Positions 7,895 through 16,110 of a DNA stretch of 64,000 bases are shown here, piece after piece. The stretch is from contig NZ_KE384020.1 of assembly GCF_000423465.1 (NCBI RefSeq), positions 17,409-81,408 on the forward strand. The letters are read 5' to 3'. This stretch comes from Propionicicella superfundia DSM 22317. Its GTDB lineage: Bacteria; Actinomycetota; Actinomycetes; Propionibacteriales; Propionibacteriaceae. Position numbers and translations under genes: made by a program. The notes beneath the pieces are model-generated. The model ran no database searches. It was not told the origin of the DNA and was given only the letters and a program-made list of their open reading frames with translations. The number at the start of each line of letters is the position of its first letter. Within the stretch, counting starts at the first letter, position 1.

Positions 7895-8881
7895 TCACAG
7901 CCGGACGATCGCGCCGCTGTTCGCGGAGGCGGCCGCCGCCTCGGCGATCCGCAGCGCGGCGACGCCGTCGGCGATGGTGGGGGTGGGTGCCCGATTCTCG
8001 GCAATCGCGGCGATGAACTCGTCGAGCTCGCGGGCGTAGGCGGCCTCGTAGCGGGTGAGGAAGAAGTCCAGGTACGGGTCCTCGGCGGACGAGGCGTCCG
8101 CGCCGAACCGGCGCACCGTCGTCGCGCGGAGGTTCTCGACGGCGAGGGAGCCGCGCGGGCCGAACACCTCGACGCGCTGGTCGTAGCCGGTCGCGCAATG
8201 CCGCGAGTTCGTGATCGTCGCCACCGCGCCCTGCGCGCTCACCAGGGTGATGACCGCGCCGTCGAAGTCCCCCGTGTCGGCGAGCGCGGGATCGAGATGC
8301 TGCCCGACGGCACTGACGGCGACGATGTCGCCGAGGAGGTAGCGGGCCATGTCGAAGTCGTGGATCGTCATGTCCTTGAAGATGCCGCCGGACACCGCGA
8401 TGTACTCCGCGGGCGGAGCCGCCGGGTCGCGCGAGACGATGGTGACCTGCTCCACGGGCCCGACCTCACCGGCCGACACCAGGTCGTGGACCCGCCGGAA
8501 CGACGGATCGAAGCGACGCTGGAACCCCATCATGACGAGGGGTTCCAACCCGGCGAGCCGCCCCTGCAGCTCGTCGACGGCCGCGAGATCCATCGCGACG
8601 GGCTTCTCGCACAGGGCGGGCTTGCCGGCCTTCGCCGCGGCGACGATGTGGTCGACGTGCAGAGGGGTCGGCGAGCAGATGATGACCGCGTCCACCTCGG
8701 GATCGGAGAAGATCGCGTCGACGTCGCTCCCGGCGCGGGCGCCGTGCGCCTCGGCCAGGCTCTCGGCCGCGGCGAGGACAGGGTCGGCCACGAGACGGAG
8801 CGTGGCGCCGGCATTCGCGGCGACGGAGCGGGCGTGGACCCGGCCGATGCGGCCGGCGCCGATGAGCCCAACATTCAGCAT
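7895..8881 (-). CDS. iolG: Inositol 2-dehydrogenase, Gfo/Idh/MocA family
   Basis: A 328-residue NAD-dependent oxidoreductase that should oxidise myo-inositol to 2-keto-myo-inositol, the first catabolic step. The N-terminal Rossmann motif is GLIGAGRIGRVHA; CEKPVA supplies the conserved Lys and FKDMTIHDFDMARYLLG carries the catalytic Asp and His of the family. The ATG at 8881 is favoured because AAGGAAG lies 8 bases upstream and abuts the alternative GTG three codons earlier. It lies 37 bases upstream of iolE in the same operon. A paralogue acting on scyllo-inositol is possible. Confidence 0.85.
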   Translation of the reverse strand: MLNVGLIGAGRIGRVHARSVAANAGATLRLVADPVLAAAESLAEAHGARAGSDVDAIFSDPEVDAVIICSPTPLHVDHIVAAAKAGKPALCEKPVAMDLAAVDELQGRLAGLEPLVMMGFQRRFDPSFRRVHDLVSAGEVGPVEQVTIVSRDPAAPPAEYIAVSGGIFKDMTIHDFDMARYLLGDIVAVSAVGQHLDPALADTGDFDGAVITLVSAQGAVATITNSRHCATGYDQRVEVFGPRGSLAVENLRATTVRRFGADASSAEDPYLDFFLTRYEAAYARELDEFIAAIAENRAPTPTIADGVAALRIAEAAAASANSGAIVRL

Positions 8882-8957
8882 GGTGCGCACTTCCTTGTGG
8901 GTGGTGGTGTTCGCGTGGTCGCGAGGGGATCGGCTCGCCGGCTGTGCAGCCGGACGA

Positions 8958-10040
8958 TCATACGGCGGGGACGAGGACGTCTCGGACGAGGGCGTCGAGG
9001 TCGGCGTCGGCGGCGAGGAACTGCCGCAGCGTCCGGACCGTGGGACCGAAGGTCTCGAACTCGTCGATCGTCAGCCCGTCGAGCTCGTAGGCGCGGTTGA
9101 AATCGGGGATCCGGCGCAGCTCGGAGAGATAGTGCTCGTCGACCGGGACGTCCATCCGCGCCGTCGGCTCGTAACCGGAGGCGTTGATGATCTGCTGCCA
9201 GCCGAACGGCGGCGAGATGACCACATCGCCTCCTTGGAACTCCGACCACTGCATGACATTGCGGAACGCGGCGGTGAGCAGCCGCGAGCGCAGTCCCCGC
9301 TCCCGGAAGATCCGGTACGCCTCCTTGAAGGTGGCCACCCCGGCCCATTCGAGCGCCGAGGAGTCGATGAAGATCTTGTCCCGCGCGACCACATGCTTCA
9401 GCCAGTCGTCGAGGCGTCCGACCATGATGGTCACGACCGGGCCCATCGTCGCCGTGTCGAGCCCCTCCGCGTCGCGGCGCCGGAGCCCCCGCTCGATGGC
9501 CTCGCCCGCCACGACGGCCTGGGCCACGGAGAACGAGACGGTCACGTTGATCGAGACGCCCCGGTACGTCGCCTCCTCGATGGCCTCGATGCCGATGCGG
9601 GTGGCCGGGATCTTCACGATGATGTTCGGCGCCATGCGCGAGAACTCCTCGGCCTGGTCGGCGAGCGCGGCGGCGTCCCGGTGGAGACGCGGATCGGTCT
9701 GCACCGACAGGCGGCCGTTGCGCCCCTCGTGCTCCACGAAGATCGGTTCGAGCAGGGCAGCGGCCTCGACCGACATGTCCTTGACGGCCTGCCAGCCGAT
9801 CCGGGACTCGCCCCACTCCGGGTGCTCGGCGGCGATGGCGGCGATGCGCGGGTTCCAGATGTCGGGGTGCTTCGAGATGGTGGTGTAGGCGATGACGGGA
9901 TTGCAGGTGGCGCCGACGCCACCGAAGGAGATGGACTGCCGCAGTTCGGCGAGGTCCGACGAGTCGTTCCACAGGACGGTCGGGAACGCCTTCGCCGCCG
10001 TCAGCAGGGGGCCGGGAGTGTAGGTGGGTGTGGTGGGCAC
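8958..10040 (-). CDS. Transaldolase-family protein in the inositol regulon
   Basis: A 360-residue class I aldolase of the transaldolase family. The Schiff-base lysine is Lys143 in NIIVKIPAT; ATCNPVIAY and FIDSSALEW are further family motifs. Canonical transaldolase moves dihydroxyacetone units between sugar phosphates. Here the gene heads the tal-iolG-iolE operon, whose promoter has the same dyad as iolC, so it should be induced with inositol catabolism. Its substrate is not obvious since the classical pathway needs only an aldolase. Start is GTG 10040 after GAGGAG; an in-frame longer form to 10103 would overlap the promoter. Confidence 0.8.
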   Translation of the reverse strand: MPTTPTYTPGPLLTAAKAFPTVLWNDSSDLAELRQSISFGGVGATCNPVIAYTTISKHPDIWNPRIAAIAAEHPEWGESRIGWQAVKDMSVEAAALLEPIFVEHEGRNGRLSVQTDPRLHRDAAALADQAEEFSRMAPNIIVKIPATRIGIEAIEEATYRGVSINVTVSFSVAQAVVAGEAIERGLRRRDAEGLDTATMGPVVTIMVGRLDDWLKHVVARDKIFIDSSALEWAGVATFKEAYRIFRERGLRSRLLTAAFRNVMQWSEFQGGDVVISPPFGWQQIINASGYEPTARMDVPVDEHYLSELRRIPDFNRAYELDGLTIDEFETFGPTVRTLRQFLAADADLDALVRDVLVPAV

Positions 10041-10102
10041 GGGCTCTCCTCGTTGGGTCTCGCGGTCCGCCACCTTTGGCAGGTCCGCTTCGGCGCACGA
10101 CA

Positions 10103-10169
10103 ATTCAAAGCCATCGCGCGCCCCCTGTCAAGCAAATGTCCTCACAAAGAAGAACTTTGTTCGCACGTG
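10103..10169 (-). promoter_or_regulatory. Promoter and GntR-type operators of the transaldolase-iolGE operon
   Basis: On the minus strand TTGACA (10131 to 10126) and TTGAAT (10108 to 10103) are separated by 17 bases, a good sigma-70 promoter. Immediately upstream is AATGT-CCTC-ACAAA at 10135-10148, matching the dyad seen at three other promoters in the cluster, and a weaker TTTGT-TCGC-ACGTG at 10156-10169. ACAAAG at 10144-10149 and CTTTGT at 10155-10160 also form a perfect 6-bp inverted repeat. Confidence 0.65.
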
Positions 10170-10170
10170 A

Positions 10171-10953
10171 CTACTCGGCGAAGAGACTGAAGGTGAAGGA
10201 GTAGAGACCGGCATTGTAGACGTGGGAGCCGAACTCGATCACATTGCCCTCGCTGTCGTACGCGGTGCGCTCCATCGTCAGCAGGGCTGCTCCGACCTGA
10301 AGCGAGAGCTTGTCCGCGTCCTCCTCGTCGGCGTTGCGGGCGCCGACGCTCTGCTTGGCCGTCGCCGGGCGGATCCCGCGCTCCTCGAGGCAGGCGTAGA
10401 GCCCCGTGGACGACAGCTCGGTGAGGTTCGGTGCGATCGCCGCCGGGAGGATGTTCGTGAGCAGGGCGAGGGATCGGTCGTCGATCCAGCGTCGTCTGCG
10501 GATCCGCGCGATCTCGGTGCCCGCCGCGCAGCCCAGGTGTGCGGCCTCCTCGTCGTCGGCGAACTTCACCTCGAAGCTCAGGACCTCCGTGCGGGGCTCG
10601 AAACCCGCCTTGACGAGGTCGTCGTTGAGGGAGGTGAGCCCGAGCGGACGGTGGACGTGGGACGGCGTGACGCGCGTGCCCGCACCCCGGCGGCGATTGA
10701 GCAGCCCGCGGGTCACCAGATCCTGCAGAGCGCGGCGTGCGGTGGGCCGCGACACCTGGAGCCGGTTGGCCATCGAGACCTCGTCCTCGATGAGCCGGCC
10801 GGGCTCGAGCGATCCGGAGGTGATGAGCTCCTCGAGCGGCTGGGCGATCTGGTGGTACAGGGGGACAGGGGACGTGCGGTCGAGCTGGAGGTCGGGGGCG
10901 AACGGCGTGTCGGGGTCGGGTCGGGTCGACCCGTGAGCGGGCTGGTGCGACAT
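10171..10953 (-). CDS. GntR/HutC-family transcriptional regulator of the inositol genes
   Basis: A 260-residue regulator with an N-terminal winged helix (PLYHQIAQPLEELITSG, then SRPTARRALQDLVTRGLL) and a C-terminal UTRA ligand-binding domain. It is divergent from iolC and flanked by the transaldolase operon. The shared dyad (A/T)(A/T)TGT-N4-ACAAA in four nearby promoters is the probable binding site, and an inositol catabolite the probable effector. The ATG at 10953 follows AGGAGA. It replaces, in position, the DeoR-type IolR of Bacillus. Whether it represses or activates is not visible: three dyads sit just upstream of -35 and one overlaps it. Confidence 0.85.
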   Translation of the reverse strand: MSHQPAHGSTRPDPDTPFAPDLQLDRTSPVPLYHQIAQPLEELITSGSLEPGRLIEDEVSMANRLQVSRPTARRALQDLVTRGLLNRRRGAGTRVTPSHVHRPLGLTSLNDDLVKAGFEPRTEVLSFEVKFADDEEAAHLGCAAGTEIARIRRRRWIDDRSLALLTNILPAAIAPNLTELSSTGLYACLEERGIRPATAKQSVGARNADEEDADKLSLQVGAALLTMERTAYDSEGNVIEFGSHVYNAGLYSFTFSLFAE

Positions 10954-11045
10954 GGTTGTCTCCTGGTCCTGTTGTCGCGTTGCCGAATCCCTTGCGCGGC
11001 GCGTACATGATGGTCGTTTCCCGGCATCGAGGCAAGATTTGTCCG

Positions 11046-11092
11046 TTTGTAAGCACAAAACCTTGACCCAAAATGCGCGTGTCTGCCACACT
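11046..11092 (+). promoter_or_regulatory. iolC promoter with GntR-type dyad
   Basis: TTTGT-AAGC-ACAAA at 11046-11059 is a perfect inverted repeat. Three bases on is a -35 box TTGACC at 11063-11068, with CACACT at 11087-11092 as a possible -10 (18-base spacer). The dyad also lies in the region driving the divergent regulator gene, so it may mediate autoregulation. Confidence 0.6.
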
Positions 11093-11134
11093 ATCCGCGT
11101 ACTGCCCCGCTGACGTGGAAGGACACCCGCTCTC

Positions 11135-12124
11135 ATGACCAGTGTTGGCGTCGAGCCGCTCGATCTCCTGACGATCGGGCGCTGCGGGGTCGACATCTAC
11201 CCCTTGCAGACCGGGGTCGGCCTCGAGGACGTGGAGACCTTCGGCAAGTTCCTCGGCGGATCGCCCACCAACGTCGCCGTCGCCGGTGCGCGGATGGGAA
11301 ATCGTGTCGCCGTCGTGACCGGCGTGGGCGACGATCCCTTCGGGAGGTTCGTCAGGCTGGAGATGCGCCGTCTGGGCGTCGACGACCTCCACGTCGTGAC
11401 GAACCGCGATCTCAAGACGCCCGTCACCTTCTGCGAGATCTTCCCTCCCGACGACTTCCCCCTCTACTTCTACCGGCTGCCGTCCGCGCCCGACCTGCAA
11501 CTGCGCGACGAGGACATCCCGCTGGACGTCGTGCGCTCGGCCCGCGTGTTCTGGTTCACCGTCACGGGACTGAGCGTCGAGCCGACCCGCTCGGCGCACC
11601 ACGCGGCCCTGGCGGCCCGGCGGCGTGCGGAGTGGACGATCGCCGATCTGGACTACCGCCCGATGTTCTGGTCCGACGAGCAGACGGCGCACGACCAGGT
11701 CGAACGCGTGCTCTCCCAGGTCAATGTCGCGATCGGCAACAAGGAGGAGTGCCGGATCGCCGTCGGCGAGACCGTCCCCGACCGCGCCGCCGACGCCCTG
11801 CTGGACCGGGGCGTCGACATCGCGATCGTCAAGCAGGGGCCTCTCGGCACGCTCGCCAAGACCCGCGAGGAGCGGATCGTCGTCCCGGTCACCCCCGTGG
11901 AGATCTGCAACGGTCTCGGGGCGGGCGACTCCTTCGGGGGGTCCTTCTGCCACGCGCTGCTCGCCGGATGGGATCTCGCGCGATGCGTCCAGTTCGCCTC
12001 GACCGCGGGCGCGATCGTCGCGTCGCGGCTCGAATGCTCCACCGCCATGCCCACCGAGCAGGAGGTCCTGGATCTCATCGCGCAGCATCCTGAATCCGCT
12101 CCGATCATCGAGAAGCTGACATGA
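11135..12124 (+). CDS. iolC: 5-dehydro-2-deoxygluconokinase
   Basis: A 329-residue PfkB-family sugar kinase. It phosphorylates 5-dehydro-2-deoxy-D-gluconate with ATP, the fifth step of inositol breakdown. LGGSPTNVAVAGARMG near the N-terminus and NGLGAGDSFGGSF near the C-terminus are the PfkB signatures; Asp265 of GAGDS is the catalytic base. It begins the operon iolC-aldolase-iolB-iolD, and its stop overlaps the next start as ATGA. GGAAGGA lies upstream of the ATG. Length is normal for a stand-alone IolC; in some bacteria it is fused to the aldolase that here follows as a separate gene. Confidence 0.92.
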   Translation: MTSVGVEPLDLLTIGRCGVDIYPLQTGVGLEDVETFGKFLGGSPTNVAVAGARMGNRVAVVTGVGDDPFGRFVRLEMRRLGVDDLHVVTNRDLKTPVTFCEIFPPDDFPLYFYRLPSAPDLQLRDEDIPLDVVRSARVFWFTVTGLSVEPTRSAHHAALAARRRAEWTIADLDYRPMFWSDEQTAHDQVERVLSQVNVAIGNKEECRIAVGETVPDRAADALLDRGVDIAIVKQGPLGTLAKTREERIVVPVTPVEICNGLGAGDSFGGSFCHALLAGWDLARCVQFASTAGAIVASRLECSTAMPTEQEVLDLIAQHPESAPIIEKLT

Positions 12125-12990
12125 CCGCCTACATCGAACGTCTCGCCGCGATCCGCACCGGCGAACCGTCCCGGATCTCCGCCGCGTTGCGCACCCGCGC
12201 GCGCACGTCCGTCGCCGAAGCCGGCGGCCGGATCATGGTCCTGGCCTGCGACCACCCCGCCCGCGGCGCCCTCGGCGCCGGGCCCGACCCGATGGCGATG
12301 GCCTCCCGCGAGGACCTCCTGCAGCGATGCGTCACCGCCCTGTCCCGCCCCGGCGTCAACGGATTCCTCGGCACCGCCGACCTCGTCGAGGATCTCGCCC
12401 TGCTGGGGGCGCTGGAGGGCAAGCTCGTCTGGGGGTCGATGAACCGGGTGGGGCTGCAGGGCTCCACGTTCGAGATGGACGACAGGTTCAACGGCTATGA
12501 CGCCGCCGGGATCGCGGCGGCCGGGCTCGACGGCGGCAAGATGCTCGCCCGGATCAACTACGAGGACGCCGCGACCGCGTCCACGCTGGAAGCCTGTTCG
12601 GCCGCGGTGAACGGCTTGTCCGAGCAGGGCCGGCTGGCCCTGATCGAACCGTTCATCTCCCGCTGGGAGGAGGGCCGGATCGTCAACGACCTGTCGCCCG
12701 ACGCCGTCATCAGGTCGATCGCGATCGCCTCCGGTCTCGGCCGCACCTCGGCCATGACCTGGTTGAAGCTGCCGTGCGTCGCGGAGATGGAGCGGGTGAT
12801 GGAGGCCACGACTCTCCCGTCGCTCATCCTCGGCGGCGAGGTCTCCAGCGATCCCGACGCGACGCGCGAGGAATGGCGCCGGGCACTGCGGCTGCCGAAC
12901 GTCATCGGCCTGGTTCTCGGCCGATCCCTGCTGTACCCGCCCGACGGTGACGTCGCGGCGGCCGTGGACGAGGCGGTGTCTTTGCTGTGA
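12121..12990 (+). CDS. Cgl0159-family (beta/alpha)8 aldolase, probable deoxyketogluconate-phosphate aldolase
   Basis: A 289-residue TIM-barrel protein resembling the Cgl0159 family found in corynebacterial inositol clusters. It opens its catalytic region with IMVLACDHPARGALG, and TWLKLPCV near residue 220 has a lysine placed like the Schiff-base lysine of DhnA/DeoC-type aldolases. In context it should cleave 6-phospho-5-dehydro-2-deoxygluconate to dihydroxyacetone phosphate and malonate semialdehyde, the IolJ step, since no class II IolJ gene is present. Four-base overlaps tie it to iolC upstream and iolB downstream. Confidence 0.75.
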   Translation: MTAYIERLAAIRTGEPSRISAALRTRARTSVAEAGGRIMVLACDHPARGALGAGPDPMAMASREDLLQRCVTALSRPGVNGFLGTADLVEDLALLGALEGKLVWGSMNRVGLQGSTFEMDDRFNGYDAAGIAAAGLDGGKMLARINYEDAATASTLEACSAAVNGLSEQGRLALIEPFISRWEEGRIVNDLSPDAVIRSIAIASGLGRTSAMTWLKLPCVAEMERVMEATTLPSLILGGEVSSDPDATREEWRRALRLPNVIGLVLGRSLLYPPDGDVAAAVDEAVSLL

Positions 12991-13886
12991 AGGACAACTC
13001 GACGTGTCATATCCCTGCCGGAGCCACGGCTCATGGCGCCTGGGCGCTCGACGTGTCCGCCGAACGCGCGGGCTGGGAGTTCAGCTCGCTGCGTGTCCTG
13101 ACGCTGCCGGCCGGCGGGTCACAGGCCGTGGCGGGGACCGACAGCGAACTGCTCGTGCTCCCGCTGCAGGGCGGCTGCACGGTCGAGGTCGCGGGGGAGG
13201 TGATCGGCCTCGCGGGCCGGGAGTCGGTGTTCGCCGACATCACCGACTACCTCTACGTCCCGCGTCGCACCGACATCGTCGTCCACTCGTCCGCCGGCGG
13301 CCGGTTCGCCCTTCCTGCCGCGAAGGCGACGGCCGACCTGCCGGTGCGGTACTGTCCCCGCGACGAGGTCGTGACCACCCTGCGGGGCGCCGGAGCCTGC
13401 TCGCGGCAGGTCAACAACTATGCGCTGGGCAACCGCCTGCGGACGTCCCACCTGCTCGCCTGCGAGGTCCTCACCCCCGGCGGCAACTGGTCGTCCTACC
13501 CGCCTCACAAGCACGACGTGCACAACGCCGACGAGCGCGTGCTGGAGGAGATCTACTACTACGAGGTCCGTCCCGCCCCCCACGGCGGGCCGGGATTCGG
13601 CATGCAGGTCGTGTACCCGTCACCGGGGCACGAGATCGACGTGGCCACTCTCGTGCGCGACGGAGACATGGTTGTCATGCCGTACGGCTATCACGGCCCG
13701 AGCGCTGCGGCGCCGGGCTACGACCTCTACTACCTCAACGTCATGGCCGGTCCGGCCGAGGACTCCACCTGGCTCATGACCGACGACCCGGCCCACCGTT
13801 GGATCCGGGAAACCTGGGACGACGAGGCCGTCGATTCCCGCCTTCCGATGACCCCCATGAATCAGGCCCCGAAGGAGGACCGATGA
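12987..13886 (+). CDS. iolB: 5-deoxy-glucuronate isomerase
   Basis: A 299-residue bicupin enzyme converting 5-deoxy-D-glucuronate to 5-dehydro-2-deoxy-D-gluconate. The metal site appears as SSYPPHKHDVHN with following EEIYYYEV (His, His, Glu), and VVMPYGYHGPSAAAPGYDLYYLNVMAG is a late cupin segment typical of IolB. It starts at GTG within the stop of the aldolase gene (GTGA overlap) and ends with an ATGA overlap onto iolD, so translation is coupled. Length fits the family. Confidence 0.93.
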   Translation: MKDNSTCHIPAGATAHGAWALDVSAERAGWEFSSLRVLTLPAGGSQAVAGTDSELLVLPLQGGCTVEVAGEVIGLAGRESVFADITDYLYVPRRTDIVVHSSAGGRFALPAAKATADLPVRYCPRDEVVTTLRGAGACSRQVNNYALGNRLRTSHLLACEVLTPGGNWSSYPPHKHDVHNADERVLEEIYYYEVRPAPHGGPGFGMQVVYPSPGHEIDVATLVRDGDMVVMPYGYHGPSAAAPGYDLYYLNVMAGPAEDSTWLMTDDPAHRWIRETWDDEAVDSRLPMTPMNQAPKEDR

Positions 13887-15778
13887 CAGCACCGTCCGGG
13901 ACCGTCCGACTCACCGTCGGACAGGCTCTCATCCGCTTTCTCGTCAACCAGTACTCCGAGCGCGATGGCGCGGAGCACCGGCTCATCGCCGGTGCCTTCG
14001 GGATCTTCGGCCACGGCAACGTGTGCGGCGTCGGGCAGGCACTGCTCCAGAACGAGCTCGACCCCGCGGCGGACGGCGGTGAGCTGCCGTACATCATGCC
14101 GCGCAACGAACAGGGCATGGTGCACGCGGCGGCGGCCTTCGCCAAGTCCACGAACCGGATGCAGACCTGGGCGTGCACGTCGTCGATCGGCCCGGGCGCG
14201 CTGAACATGGTGACCGGCGCGGCACTCGCCACGACGAACCGGCTGCCCGTCCTGTTGCTGCCGTCGGACCAGTTCGCGACCCGGGTCCCCGATCCGGTGC
14301 TGCAGCAGGTCGAGAACCCGCAGACCCTCGACACGTCGGTGAACGACGCCTTCCGCTGCGTCGCCGCGTTCTTCGACCGGGTCAACCGCCCCGAGCAGCT
14401 CTTCCCGTCGCTCCTGCAGGCGTTCCGCACCCTCACCGACCCGGCGGATACGGGAGCGGTCGTGCTCGCCCTGCCGCAGGACGTCCAGGCGGAGGCATTC
14501 GACTTCCCCGTGGCGATGTTCCGCAAGCGGGTGTGGCACGTCCGGCGCACCCCGGCCGACACCGCGTCCCTGGATCGCGCGGTCGAGCTCATCCGCGCGG
14601 CCGAGCGCCCGCTGGTCGTCGCCGGGGGAGGGGCGATCTACTCCGCGGCGTCGCAGGAACTGCGTGAGTTCGCCGCGGCCACGGGCATCCCGGTCGCCGA
14701 CACCCAGGCCGGCAAGGGCGCGATCAACGCCGACCATCCGCAGTCGGTGGGCGGCGTGGGGTCGACCGGCGGTGCCGCGGCGAACCACCTCGCCGAGCGG
14801 GCCGACCTCGTCGTGGGCGTGGGAACGCGCTATTCCGACTTCACCACGGCGTCCCACACGCAGTTCAAGAACCCCGCCGTGACGTTCGTCAACGTCAACG
14901 TGCGGGCCTTCGACGCCGTGAAGCACAGCGCCGAGATGGTGGTCGCCGACGCGCGCGAGACGCTGGCCGCGCTCACCGCCGCACTGGACGGCCACACGGT
15001 CTCACCGGAGTACGCCGCGGAGGTCGCGGCCCAGAAGGCCGCGTGGGACGCGGCGTCCTACGCGGCGAGCCACACCGGTCACGGCCCGATCCCCGCCCAG
15101 ACCGACGTCTTCGGGGCGCTCAACGAGCTCATGGGCGACGACGACGTCATGATCAACGCCGCGGGGTCCATGCCCGGCGACCTGCAGGCCCTGTGGCGTG
15201 CGCGCACGCCCGTCCAGTACCACGTCGAATACGCGTTCTCCTGTATGGGCTACGAGATTCCCGCGGCGCTGGGGGTCAAGCTCGCGCTGCCGGAGTCCGA
15301 GGTCGTGGCGATCGTGGGCGACGGCACGTACCAGATGCTGCCCATGGAACTGGCGACGATCGCCCAGGAGGGCGTGAAGGTCATCTTCGTCCTGCTGCAG
15401 AACTACGGGTTCGCCTCGATCGGCGCCCTGTCGGAGTCGCACGGCTCGCAGCGGTTCGGGACGCGGTACCGCACGGGCGGATCGGGTCATCTGCAGGAGG
15501 GCGTGAAGCTCGGCGTGGACATCGCCCAGAACGCCCGCTCCTGGGGCATCGACGTCATCGAGGTCTCGACGATCGACGAGTTCAAGGAGGCGTACCGCAG
15601 CGCGGCTGCGAGCGACAGGGCCACGATGATCCACATCGAGACCGATCTCTGCGGCCCCAACCCGCCGTCGTCGTCCTGGTGGGACGTCCCCGTCGCCGAG
15701 GTGTCCCGGATCGAGTCGACCGCGCGGGCGCGCGCCGAATACGTGACGGGTCGCGCGTCGCAGCGTCACTACTGCTAG
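13883..15778 (+). CDS. iolD: 3D-trihydroxycyclohexane-1,2-dione hydrolase (ThDP-dependent)
   Basis: A 631-residue ThDP enzyme of the acetolactate synthase superfamily that opens the cyclic dione ring to 5-deoxy-glucuronate. The N-terminal Pyr domain has MPRNEQGMVHAA with the activating Glu. The PP domain has GDGTYQMLPMELATIAQEGVKVIFVLLQN near 478, the GDG...N cofactor motif. The central domain near 215-330 is the ALS-like Rossmann part. The ATG at 13883 follows GAAGGAGG and overlaps iolB. A longer in-frame extension upstream is antisense-like reading of iolB and is not used. Confidence 0.94.
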   Translation: MTAPSGTVRLTVGQALIRFLVNQYSERDGAEHRLIAGAFGIFGHGNVCGVGQALLQNELDPAADGGELPYIMPRNEQGMVHAAAAFAKSTNRMQTWACTSSIGPGALNMVTGAALATTNRLPVLLLPSDQFATRVPDPVLQQVENPQTLDTSVNDAFRCVAAFFDRVNRPEQLFPSLLQAFRTLTDPADTGAVVLALPQDVQAEAFDFPVAMFRKRVWHVRRTPADTASLDRAVELIRAAERPLVVAGGGAIYSAASQELREFAAATGIPVADTQAGKGAINADHPQSVGGVGSTGGAAANHLAERADLVVGVGTRYSDFTTASHTQFKNPAVTFVNVNVRAFDAVKHSAEMVVADARETLAALTAALDGHTVSPEYAAEVAAQKAAWDAASYAASHTGHGPIPAQTDVFGALNELMGDDDVMINAAGSMPGDLQALWRARTPVQYHVEYAFSCMGYEIPAALGVKLALPESEVVAIVGDGTYQMLPMELATIAQEGVKVIFVLLQNYGFASIGALSESHGSQRFGTRYRTGGSGHLQEGVKLGVDIAQNARSWGIDVIEVSTIDEFKEAYRSAAASDRATMIHIETDLCGPNPPSSSWWDVPVAEVSRIESTARARAEYVTGRASQRHYC

Positions 15779-15873
15779 GAGCCTGCCGAGCGCCCGGGTC
15801 CCGGCGCGTCCCCGCTGGGAGCCGCGTCGTCCGGGGCTGTGCCGACGGACCGGCCCGGGCCTGAGGTGTTCCC

Positions 15874-15990
15874 TCACCTCCCCGGCGCCGGGACGTCGGG
15901 CTCGACGGTGACATCGGCCGCCGTGGTGTCCGGGAGCACCGACCGGACGCGGCGGTGGCCCTCCGGCGTCTTCGGCAGTGCGCACGAGAC
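15874..15990 (-). pseudogene. Possible 3' remnant of a protein gene
   Basis: Read on the minus strand, about 38 codons ending in TGA at 15874-15876 give CALPKTPEGHRRVRSVLPD and then TTAADVTVEPDVPAPGR. Nearly every third base is G or C, a strong coding signature in this genome, yet no start or ribosome site fits because the mmsA promoter lies just upstream. It looks like the tail of a gene whose front was lost. I cannot name the family. Confidence 0.25.
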
Positions 15991-15999
15991 GCTCCCGTG

Positions 16000-16035
16000 A
16001 TTTGTGCTGACAAATGACCTGGCGTTGGTTACAGT
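16000..16035 (+). promoter_or_regulatory. mmsA promoter overlapped by GntR-type dyad
   Basis: ATTTGT-GCTG-ACAAAT at 16000-16015 is a perfect inverted repeat with 6-base arms. The -35 box CTGACA (16007-16012) lies within it and TACAGT (16030-16035) follows after exactly 17 bases. A protein bound here would block polymerase, so this copy looks like a repressor site. It matches the dyads at the transaldolase, iolC and alcohol dehydrogenase promoters. Confidence 0.7.
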
Positions 16036-16110
16036 GTTGCCGCGGCGCCGGACCGCACGCCGTGCGTCACCGGCGAGAACCCCTTCAACGATGAACGGCA
16101 AGGAGCACAG

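Larger units (their letters stand above)
15779..16110. other. Intergenic region between iolD and mmsA: gene remnant plus promoter
   Basis: No intact gene. It contains GC-rich sequence after iolD, a short minus-strand stretch with coding character (15874-15990), and the mmsA promoter and operator (16000-16035), which are listed separately. From 16036 to the mmsA start I see only the ribosome site AAGGAG. Confidence 0.6.

Noticed and set aside
12947-13882. In-frame N-terminal extension of IolD by 312 residues
   Set aside because: It overlaps iolB, is Arg-rich, and the ATG at 13883 has an ideal ribosome site and begins the ThDP-enzyme domain.
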